Source: Coleofasciculus sp937127375 (GTDB lineage: Bacteria > Cyanobacteriota > Cyanobacteriia > Cyanobacteriales > Coleofasciculaceae). From it: 64,000 bases of DNA. This document shows positions 26,021 through 33,399 of this stretch, one piece after another. The position numbers and the translations under genes are program-made. The DNA is taken from NCBI GenBank assembly GCA_040218875.1, contig JAVJQP010000032.1; one strand, 5' to 3'. Every line of letters begins with the position of its first letter. Within the stretch, counting starts at the first letter, position 1. The notes under the pieces were generated by a model that saw only the letters and a program-made list of their open reading frames with translations, did not search any database and was not told the DNA's origin.

Positions 26021-27508
26021 TCAACCCAATTCCCCTAACGCCCCTCGACGAATAATTTCCGTCACTTCTGTTGCCATCCGAGCATCTAATTCCACCACCT
26101 CACGCTTCGCATCCCTGGGTTCTAACCGCTTTGCCCCCTTTAATGCCATGCTAAACGTCACCAACTCTGGCACACCCATTGTACTCGGTTGAATAAACTG
26201 AACCAACGCCACATAAACCGCTTCCGCCCGATTCCGAATCTGAGTTACACCATTCCCCAGTTTAGAAATAATCACCGGAGAACTAATTTTATCCTGCAAA
26301 TCTAACATATCTAATGCCACATCCGTTAAACGTGCCGCATCTGCACCCATCGCCCGAATCACCGATTCTAAACTATGCCATTGGGCACCCGGTAAGCGTG
26401 AGGCTTGGGGGATGTGATAATGCCAACCCAATATCGAGATCATTCGAGTTAAATCATAAGCTGTAATCGTATTTTCGCCGCGATGTCGTTCCGAGACACC
26501 TTTCAGAATAACCTCTCGAGGACGCCACCATGCTTGAGGCGGTTGCGTTGATAATTCGGGTTCTGGGATAAAGGGTTCTTCGCCATATCTTCCTGTGAAA
26601 ATCAAGTCTTGATTTCCAGTCATACTTTTCAGCCAATTCTCTAACTCGGCGGGTGTGGAAAATTGCTTTAACATTGCCGCTAGGGAGTTGGACGAAGCCA
26701 TGCGATTCTCGTAGGAGAGAATGTCTCTAAGCACATCATGAAACGAGAACTCTCGGTATTGTCCGCTTAAATCTCTGCCTCGAATCAGGCAGGTATCAAT
26801 ATCGGTTTGAAAGGCGTTGGTGTTGCTGCGAGAGACGAGATTGAGAATCGGGATAATTTTACTACTACTCCAAAACTCGGTTTTACTTAGTGCATTTCTG
26901 CCTAGCCACTTGGTTTTGAAGTCTCCGTTAACAAAACTGCCTACACAGAGACAGGCTTCAGTAATCTCTGGATGCAAAAAGCTTAAGCCTTGGTCATCAA
27001 TATCGGGGAGTTGTCCTACTGAGGGGAAGGATTGGAAATGGGCGGTGTCTTTAGTAACAGAAACCAAGGTTTTACCATTCGGTTTCTGCCTCAGATGGGC
27101 GGGATATTCTTTGACTTGGGTTTTATAGGGAGAGGTGTCAATTCCTTTATAAAATAGAACGGGTTTGTCAACAGTTCCTTTTACGGACTCTTTTAAGAAG
27201 GTTTGATAAATCGTGTCTTTATTTTTGTCTTTGAGCGAGGGAAGGGGTTTTGGGTTTTCCGGCAGTAGTTTTTGCGCCCAACCTTTGCCAAACTTGCCAC
27301 TCTCCATATTATTCAGGTAGACCGATTGACAAAACTCAGTCATTGCTTTTTCTGTCTGGTTGCCATAAGCACCATCGAGCCAGGAACCAGCGGGGTAAAA
27401 TCCTAAGCGATTCAGTTGAGTTTGGATTTGCTTGACTAATTCTGGGTCAGTTTTCAGCGTATCTAAGTGAATTACGATATCGTGATGGATAATATCGGTG
27501 AGTTTCAT
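26021..27508 (-). CDS. PG-binding-domain protein with beta-lactamase-like serine hydrolase motifs
   Basis: The product is 495 residues. The first 80 resemble a peptidoglycan-binding domain (VKQIQTQLNRLGFYPAGSWL, DGAYGNQTEKAMTEFC). The remainder is not a family I can name. However, an SxxK (S214-SSK, in EFWSSSKIIPILNL), an SxN 58 residues later (S272-SN, in MASSNSLAAML) and a KxG-like K416-LGNG occur in the order and rough spacing of penicillin-binding proteins and class A beta-lactamases. No signal peptide is evident, which is odd for a wall enzyme. Assignment to the beta-lactamase fold is inference. Confidence 0.6.
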   Translation of the reverse strand: MKLTDIIHHDIVIHLDTLKTDPELVKQIQTQLNRLGFYPAGSWLDGAYGNQTEKAMTEFCQSVYLNNMESGKFGKGWAQKLLPENPKPLPSLKDKNKDTIYQTFLKESVKGTVDKPVLFYKGIDTSPYKTQVKEYPAHLRQKPNGKTLVSVTKDTAHFQSFPSVGQLPDIDDQGLSFLHPEITEACLCVGSFVNGDFKTKWLGRNALSKTEFWSSSKIIPILNLVSRSNTNAFQTDIDTCLIRGRDLSGQYREFSFHDVLRDILSYENRMASSNSLAAMLKQFSTPAELENWLKSMTGNQDLIFTGRYGEEPFIPEPELSTQPPQAWWRPREVILKGVSERHRGENTITAYDLTRMISILGWHYHIPQASRLPGAQWHSLESVIRAMGADAARLTDVALDMLDLQDKISSPVIISKLGNGVTQIRNRAEAVYVALVQFIQPSTMGVPELVTFSMALKGAKRLEPRDAKREVVELDARMATEVTEIIRRGALGELG

Positions 27509-27886
27509 GGGTTGATTGATTAATTTATTTATTTAATTTAACGATGAATTATTATAACCTAATTTGCTAACGTCTTTAAGCAGTCAGGACTCTGAACCTA
27601 TCCTGTATGGTGCGTTAGGCGCTTGTTTGGATTAATGATTTTCAATTTAGCACGGCTTTGTATAGAACAACTCGCGATCGCGCTTTTTTATTCTCGGTTT
27701 AAATCCTAGCATTTCTGTCTTGAGAAGGGGACGATATTATCCTGTCCCTACGCAATCAATTATTTCGGGGAAAGGGTAGGGACACGGCAGTGCCGTGTCC
27801 TCAACAGGATGTAAGTTAAGTCAGATATAGTGGGTATTTGTTGTATAATTAAAGGTAAAAACGATTAGATTTTACTGTGGGGGGAT
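27509..27886. other. Intergenic region with a GGACACGGCA palindrome
   Basis: No gene is seen in this stretch. It contains a perfect 10-1-10 inverted repeat at 27780-27800 (GGACACGGCA-G-TGCCGTGTCC), which looks like a dispersed palindrome rather than a terminator because no T-run follows. The promoter for xisHI may lie at its right end, where TTGTATAATTAAAGG occurs at about 27840-27854. Confidence 0.6.
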
Positions 27887-28070
27887 GTGGCGAAAGATAT
27901 TTTTCATGATGCTGTTAGGAACGGATTGCAAAAAGAGGGTTGGCTGATTACTGATGACCCTTTTCGGATTAAGATTGGCGATGTTGAAATGTACCGTGAT
28001 TCAGCGGTTTCAGCTTAAACTTATTGTTTATGATCCGGTGCAGGAGGTTATTGTCGCATGGAAAAACTAA
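27887..28070 (+). pseudogene. xisH: xisH pseudogene (internal deletion plus frameshift)
   Basis: The GTG-initiated frame reads VAKDIFHDAVRNGLQKEGWL, then ITDDPFRIKIGDVEMY, the conserved XisH N terminus. It then passes directly to the family's C terminus in another frame (QRFQLKLIVYDPVQEVIVAW) ending at TAA 28068-28070. About 80 central residues, including most of the nuclease-like core, are lost. The ending overlaps the xisI start by 13 bases, the normal xisHI arrangement. Confidence 0.85.
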
Positions 28071-28399
28071 AAAAATATCAAAATTATGTCCAACAAGTCA
28101 TAACTGACTATGCCAGTGTCGGTTCAACTCAGGACGAAATCGAAATTGAACAACAACTAATTTTTGATCCAGTTGGCAATCATTATCAGTTGATGTATGT
28201 GGGTTGGAAAAACAGACGACGACAGCATGGTTGTGTGTTACATTTGGATATTAAAAATGACAAGATTTGGATACAGCATGATGGTACGGAAGTTGGTATT
28301 GCTAATGAATTAGTGAAGTTAGGAGTTCCCAAAGAGGATATCGTTTTGGCGTTTCATGAACCTTTAGTTAGGCAATATACGGGGTTTGCAGTGGGTTGA
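28058..28399 (+). CDS. xisI: XisI family protein
   Basis: Intact 113-residue XisI homologue (MEKLKKYQNYVQQVITDYAS, QLMYVGWKNRRRQHGCVLHL, KIWIQHDGTEVGIANELV, DIVLAFHEPLVRQYTGFAVG). XisH and XisI were named as factors controlling fdxN-element excision in heterocystous cyanobacteria, but the pair is widespread and its general job is unknown. The ATG overlaps the xisH remnant, so translation is probably coupled to it. XisI survives here although its partner is destroyed. Confidence 0.93.
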   Translation: MEKLKKYQNYVQQVITDYASVGSTQDEIEIEQQLIFDPVGNHYQLMYVGWKNRRRQHGCVLHLDIKNDKIWIQHDGTEVGIANELVKLGVPKEDIVLAFHEPLVRQYTGFAVG

Positions 28400-28457
28400 G
28401 CCGACAACTGGTTAAGTAATTCTCATCTATTAACTTAGGTGTGCCATATTACGATTT

Positions 28458-29750
28458 TTATTGCCCATTTTCCTGAGATCTGAGATAGGTTTCGATCGCG
28501 TCACTCGCCACTTTGACCCCATCTTCTTGCTGCACCCGCTTTCCCACCTCGGCGGCTTTGATCCCATAACTTGGCTCAAATAAGAGTTGCTTGAGTTCCG
28601 CCGTTAATGTATTCGCACTATATTCATGTCGGGCGAGAGTACGCGCCACCCCTAAACGCACCAAACGCATGGCATTATCGGGCTGATCATGAGCATAGGG
28701 TATCACCAACATGGGACGCCCCGATCGCAACGCTTGTCCGGTGGTGCCAACTCCCCCATGATGTACAATTACCGCTGCACGGGGGAAAATTTCGGAGTGG
28801 GGTGCATAGTCAACCACAATCACCCCTTCGGGTAACTGGTTTAACGGTAGGTTATGGACTCCCTTGCCCACCAGTAAAATGGCACGGTATCCTAACTGTT
28901 GAGCTGCGATCGCACCTTCTAAATAGAAGTTTCCGGGTGTCCATACCATCAGCGAACCCAAGGTAAATACAATGGGTGGAGAACCAGCATCGAGAAACCT
29001 TGCCAATTCTGGAGACAACTGCTCATGTTGGGCGCGATCGTAAAAAGGAAACCCCGTCACCTGAGTTTGGGGACACCAATCCGGTTGCGGCTTGGCTAGC
29101 TTTGAAGAAAATAACGCCAGTACCAAATCGGGCGAATGTTGACCTTCAAACACCGGATCACAACTGGGTGGTAACCCCAATTCCCCACGCAATTGACGTA
29201 TCGGCGCACTCCACAACCGGGCTTGCCAACGAAATTGGCGCAGGCGGGCATCATTGGCGACAACGGCTAAGGCTTGTTCATAAGGGGAGATGGTTGTAGT
29301 GGAAAGGGTTTGGGAGTCGTAAGCCGACATAAATAGGAGCGGAGAGAGAACCGTTGACACCCAAGGAATCCCTGTTTTTGCCGCAATTAACGATCCGGCA
29401 AAGCTTAAGTGGTGCGTCAACAGCAGATCGGCATCCTGTACGGCTTCGAGTAACGCTTTGTATGTCGCCCTCAGATGCGGCATTAATAAATAACAGATAG
29501 TATATTCACTTTCCCGACGGGATTCCGACAGCACGCTGATAAACTCCCCATCCTGCTGCATATCGATCGCACTATCGTAGCGAACCGGATGAAATCCAAT
29601 CCCCTCGGCTTCAATCTTGTACCGATACAGCTCACTTGTGGCAATAACAGCACGATGTCCCCGTGTTTGCAACTCTAGTGCGATCGCCATATAGGGATGA
29701 ATATCGCCAAAGGAACCATAGGCTGTTAAAACAATACGTTTATTGGTCAT
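28458..29750 (-). CDS. UGT/MGT-type glycosyltransferase (GT1)
   Basis: A 430-residue GT-B-fold enzyme of the UDP-glycosyltransferase-like family that glycosylates lipids, sterols, carotenoids or macrolides from nucleotide sugars. The N-terminal acceptor domain starts RIVLTAYGSFGDIHPYMAIA. The C-terminal donor-binding domain has PPIVFTLGSLMVWTPGNFYL and the signature HHGGVGTTGQALRSGRPMLV with HDQPDNAMRL (about 330-365). No signal peptide or membrane segment is seen. The acceptor is not predictable by eye. A heptamer repeat tract begins at its start codon. Confidence 0.88.
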   Translation of the reverse strand: MTNKRIVLTAYGSFGDIHPYMAIALELQTRGHRAVIATSELYRYKIEAEGIGFHPVRYDSAIDMQQDGEFISVLSESRRESEYTICYLLMPHLRATYKALLEAVQDADLLLTHHLSFAGSLIAAKTGIPWVSTVLSPLLFMSAYDSQTLSTTTISPYEQALAVVANDARLRQFRWQARLWSAPIRQLRGELGLPPSCDPVFEGQHSPDLVLALFSSKLAKPQPDWCPQTQVTGFPFYDRAQHEQLSPELARFLDAGSPPIVFTLGSLMVWTPGNFYLEGAIAAQQLGYRAILLVGKGVHNLPLNQLPEGVIVVDYAPHSEIFPRAAVIVHHGGVGTTGQALRSGRPMLVIPYAHDQPDNAMRLVRLGVARTLARHEYSANTLTAELKQLLFEPSYGIKAAEVGKRVQQEDGVKVASDAIETYLRSQENGQ

Positions 29751-29815
29751 TGGTCATTTGTCATTGGTCATTTGTCATTGGTCATTTGTCATTTGTCATT
29801 TGTCATTTGTCAGGA
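29745..29815. repeat. Heptamer tandem repeat tract (TCATTGG/TCATTTG)
   Basis: About nine consecutive heptamers alternate between TCATTGG and TCATTTG directly upstream of the glycosyltransferase start. They occupy its expected leader region, so copy number could alter promoter spacing. The following 29816-30106 holds only dispersed repeats and a G/C-rich CTCCCCCAG tract. Confidence 0.9.
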
Positions 29816-29823
29816 AATAGGGA

Positions 29824-29902
29824 ACACCTCGGACTTCGGCGTGAGCGCTCAGTCGAACGCTTACCTCGACTCCGCTCGGTAACACGCTCGGTGTGTAACA
29901 GG
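29824..29902. repeat. Dispersed 'ACACC...GGTGT' repeat
   Basis: The ends AACACC and GGTGT bracket GACTTCGGCGTGAGCGCTCA and GTCGAACGCT, followed by a CTCGACTCCGCTCGG segment. The block GACTTCGGCGTGAGCGCTCA also occurs at about 7913-7933 inside the left end of the TnpB element. A short relative, AACACC-GAGCGAAGTCGA-GGTGTT, lies at about 16733-16756. Confidence 0.7.
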
Positions 29903-29963
29903 GAACAGGGTAAGGTATAGTTTTGAATTAACTTACTCAGCTCCCCCAGCTCCCCCAGCTCCC

Positions 29964-29983
29964 AGACGTAGCATGCTACGTCT
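29964..29983. repeat. 20-bp perfect palindrome (AGACGTAGCATGCTACGTCT)
   Basis: A perfect self-complementary member of a family with conserved outer GAGACG/CGTCTC and variable but always self-complementary cores. Others lie at 33063-33088, 43971-43998 and 51525-51556. Confidence 0.85.
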
Positions 29984-30113
29984 CTACATGCTCCCCCATC
30001 TCATAACATCCCTGGATAATCTTGACAACTATTAGTGGTATGATTATTTTTCAGCCTATCATTAGCTTGATCTAAATAAAGCCTGTTAATTTTATTCTCT
30101 AATTCAGAGTCGA

Positions 30114-30585
30114 TCGTTTGATGTCTATGCTGATCCCGCTAACGCGGATGCCTTTGCTGACTGGATAGAGACTATACCACAGGGTCGGGTGGTTGCGATC
30201 GCGGCGAAAGATGACGAGCTGTAATCTCTCGGATCTCGCCAAAACCGCCTGTAAGTCTATGGGTAGTACTCAAATTGACCGTCTTCAATTTAGAGGATCT
30301 TGGGCGATTGTCGGCATCAAAGATGTTTCTAGGGGTGCTTCTGGGCGTGCTTCTGGGCGTGCAGTTATCGAAAATTTGAATAATTTTGGCTCAGTTTCTG
30401 TCAACGCCTGGTTTCCCTTGGTTGAATCCACCCCAGTTACTCCATCCGTGGCTCAACCTGTGGCTGAATCAATAGAATCCTCCGAATCAGGCTCAGAGAA
30501 AAAGAAACAAGTAATCATTATCGGACTTTTGCTGGCTATTATTTTTATCGTGGTCATCGGGGCTATTTTAATTAATATGGACTAA
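30114..30585 (+). pseudogene. Broken ILEI/FAM3-domain gene with C-terminal membrane anchor
   Basis: The frame starting SFDVYADPANADAFADWIET, then GRVVAIAAKDD, matches the second half of an ILEI (interleukin-like EMT inducer, FAM3) domain. It shifts frame near 30222 and continues NLSDLAKTACKSMGSTQIDR and FRGSWAIVGIKD. A linker and a hydrophobic tail (VIIIGLLLAIIFIVVIGAIL) follow. The first half of the domain and the start codon are missing. It is the most degraded of three ILEI loci in 12 kb; the tail suggests the ancestral protein was membrane-anchored. Confidence 0.75.
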
Positions 30586-30683
30586 GACGAATTATCAACA
30601 GTGTTATCTTCAACCACAACGTAGTTAACCCGGATTTAATATAAAGGCTATTTCTGAACCGAAACTCTAGAGGAAAATTGTTA

Positions 30684-32042
30684 ATGCTAGGACTATTCTT
30701 ATTTCTCGTATTTTTTACCTTCTTCAGTTTGTTATTGTATGACCCAAAAAAATTCCCAATCCTCAAGCTAAAACCTACACCCCGCCAAGTTTTACTGCCT
30801 CACCCCCCCCTCTCCCAAGCTTCATCGTCAACGGTATCTGATATTGATTCAGGAACTCGTAAGGCGATTGCCACAACCTTATCGGATCTCGCCCAATTGC
30901 AGGCGGCACAGGAACCTAAGGAGCAACGTCTCGTCGCAGATTCCTCTAAGTTTAATCAAAGTATTATCAACGAGGCATTACAGGGTTCGCGAGACGCCAT
31001 TTTTGTCAAAATTGAGGAATTTATCCAAACCCAGCGCCAAGTCTCTGGTGCTTATACTCCCCTCTATGAACTTTTAAGTGATTATCCTTTTCGCGTCGGA
31101 AAAATGCTGCGTCCGACGATGTGTATTAGTGTCGCTCGGGCGGTGGGAGGAATGGGACATTCGGCATTAACTGCTGCTGCTGCATTGGAACTGTATCACA
31201 ATGCGTTTTTGATTCACGATGACATCGAAGATGAGTCGGAGTCTCGACGGGGAAAGGGAACATTACACCAAATGATTGGCATTCCCCGTGCGATTAATGT
31301 GGGAGATGCGACGAATGTTTTAGCGGTGGGATTGCTGCTGGAAAACTTATCAGTGCTGGGGGTATCTAAGGCGCTGAATATTTTACATGAAATTGAGTTC
31401 ATGGCGCGGCAATCTGTGGAAGGTCAAGCAATGGAATTGGATTGGGTGGCGACGAATCCCTCCCATCTGAGTGACCAAGATTATTTTACCATGTGTGTGA
31501 AAAAGACCTGCTGGTATTCCTTTATTACGCCTTGTCGGATTGGTCTAATTGTTGGACATCCTGCCTCAAATGTACAGGATTTAGTTAAACCTTTGGCAGG
31601 GTTAACCCGGTTTGGCATGATTTTGGGGATCGCCTTTCAAATCCAAGATGATTTGTTAAATCTCCAAGGTGAAATGGAATCCTATGGCAAGGAAATTGGT
31701 GGCGATATCTATGAAGGCAAACGCACGTTGATGTTGAACCATGTTTTAGCCAACAGTAAACAGGAAGCGGAGAAAATGCGGGAAATTTTGGCTCTACCTC
31801 GCACCCAAAAACACCCTGATCATGTTGCCTTCATTATGGAGCAAATGCAACGATGCGGCAGCATTGAACATGGTTGGAACGTGGCGCGATCGCTTGCTCA
31901 AAAAGCAGCCGATATCTTTGATTCTTTGGAGTTTTTGTTCCCGGAAACTCCACTACGCCCTGGAGAACAATGGGGCTCTCCAGTGCATGACCGTCGATTT
32001 ATGAAGGAGTTGATTAATTATGTCATTTATCGAAGTAAGTAG
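30684..32042 (+). CDS. Polyprenyl (isoprenyl) diphosphate synthase with N-terminal membrane anchor
   Basis: Condenses isopentenyl diphosphate with allylic diphosphates to make a prenyl chain. The 452-residue product has an N-terminal transmembrane helix (LGLFLFLVFFTFFSLLL, 2-18) and a linker, then the trans-prenyltransferase fold. KMLRPTMCISVA corresponds to the GKxxRP region, the first aspartate-rich motif is DDIED (179-183), GQAMELDW is present, and the second motif is QDDLLN (321-326), Asn replacing the usual last Asp. Chain length cannot be told. AGAGGA nine bases before ATG 30684 favours it over the in-frame TTG at 30678. Usual homologues are near 300-330 residues, so the anchored N-terminal extension is unusual. 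Confidence 0.88.
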   Translation: MLGLFLFLVFFTFFSLLLYDPKKFPILKLKPTPRQVLLPHPPLSQASSSTVSDIDSGTRKAIATTLSDLAQLQAAQEPKEQRLVADSSKFNQSIINEALQGSRDAIFVKIEEFIQTQRQVSGAYTPLYELLSDYPFRVGKMLRPTMCISVARAVGGMGHSALTAAAALELYHNAFLIHDDIEDESESRRGKGTLHQMIGIPRAINVGDATNVLAVGLLLENLSVLGVSKALNILHEIEFMARQSVEGQAMELDWVATNPSHLSDQDYFTMCVKKTCWYSFITPCRIGLIVGHPASNVQDLVKPLAGLTRFGMILGIAFQIQDDLLNLQGEMESYGKEIGGDIYEGKRTLMLNHVLANSKQEAEKMREILALPRTQKHPDHVAFIMEQMQRCGSIEHGWNVARSLAQKAADIFDSLEFLFPETPLRPGEQWGSPVHDRRFMKELINYVIYRSK

Positions 32043-32155
32043 GTTGGGATCGTAATTTGTCATTCGTTATTTGTCATTCGTTATGGCTTTTTGCTGTCTG
32101 GATGATCAAAAAATGATTACAAAATGTTAAGTTTTGAAAAAATAAATGGTTTTGA

Positions 32156-33040
32156 GTAGATTTAAATGAATGCTCGAATGGTAAACCCACATTATTTTAC
32201 AGTCCATTTAATGTTTTTAATACTAAAGTCTCCGGGAAAATAAGCGTCGGCAACACTGGGGATGATGATTTTATTGGGTTTGCCCTAGGTTTCCAACCCG
32301 GAGACACCACAAATAATTCCGCTAAATATCTACTCGTCGATTGGAGGAAAGGTCAGCAGAAACATAAGTGGGGACTAGCCAAAACCGGATTAGCAGTATC
32401 CTTAATCAATGGAATTCCTAAAGATGAATCTGATTTTTGGAGCCATACGGGTAAAGTCACTGAACTGGCGCGGGGAAAAACTCTAGGCAACAAGGGATGG
32501 GAAAAAAATGTAGAAAACACGTTTGACTTTGTTTATACCAAAACCAATTTGCAAGTCTCTGTGAATGGCAGCCTAGAAATTGATATTGACGGCGATTTTA
32601 GTGAAGGGCGAATTGCATTCTATAACTTCTCCCAAAATAATGTCACCTATAAAGCCTTTGAGAAAAAAGTCCTTCCTTCCGGTCAATTGCAAGTCGATGC
32701 TATTTCTGAACAAGGGGTAGAGTTCCAAAATCCAATGGATACTGATGCAAAAATTAAAGTCACCCCGTCTGGTACTTGGTCGGTGAAAGACGGAGTAGAG
32801 ATTACCGCCGCCGGAGAACCCGGGGCTAAACTGCTAAGTCATGTAACGTATCCGAACAATACACCCTACGCCTTGGTTGCTGTAGATCAAGCGAGTGGTA
32901 AAGTTATTGAAGAAATCAGCAGTGCTAAGACTCTCAGCCTCAAAGCCGGACAAACGGTAATCTTTAAAATGAATGATGAGCCGGGATGGTATTGGGATAA
33001 CAAAGGGTGTATCACCGTTGATTGGATGGTTCTAGATTAA
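32156..33040 (+). pseudogene. Thrombospondin-C-like domain ORF without a usual start codon
   Basis: From the stop at 32153-32155 the frame is open to 33040. Its first part (VFNTKVSGKISVGNTGDDDF, IGFALGFQPG, KYLLVDWRKGQQK, ENTFDFVYTKTNLQVSVNG, GRIAFYNFSQNNVTY) is a thrombospondin C-terminal (TSP_C, concanavalin-like) domain of about 150 residues. The C-terminal 125 residues (GTWSVKDGVEITAAGEPG...NKGCITVDWMV) are beta-rich and may be a small lectin-like domain. No ATG, GTG or TTG precedes the domain in frame; the first is TTG 32549, inside it. An ATG at 32166 is in another frame. This suggests a 5' frameshift or truncation; function lost or start unrecognised. Confidence 0.55.
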
Positions 33041-33062
33041 TTATTTTGACTCTTGATTAATG

Positions 33063-33088
33063 TAGAGATGCGCCATGGCGCGTCTCTA
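33063..33088. repeat. GCGCCATGGCGC-core palindrome
   Basis: TAGAGATGCGCC-AT-GGCGCGTCTCTA is self-complementary except for one G-T pair. It belongs to the family also seen at 29964, 43971 and 51525. The rest of 33041-33399 shows no gene; a segment at about 33203-33245 resembles 7595-7645, sharing CCCAC.CTACGG.ATATCAAGGGTTT. Confidence 0.8.
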
Positions 33089-33399
33089 TATTGCCCCCTT
33101 TTGCCACGACGATTGAAATCGCGGCGACACTAATGTATGCGAAGCCTTTCTAAAGGGTAGTCCGATTTGAATATAACTAACTTAAACTGAATGGTATTGA
33201 CTGGTATGCTGGTGGGCAATGCCCACACTACGGTATATCAAGGGTTTGCAAAACAATGAATTGTGCCAGGAGAATACAACAACACAGATGGATTACATCA
33301 ACGTTATTTAACTTAATAAAAAAAATGAATTAAAAGAGTGAATAAAGATTAAAATAAATAGATTGAGTAAAACGCCCACACCGTCCGACTAGGTGTTAA

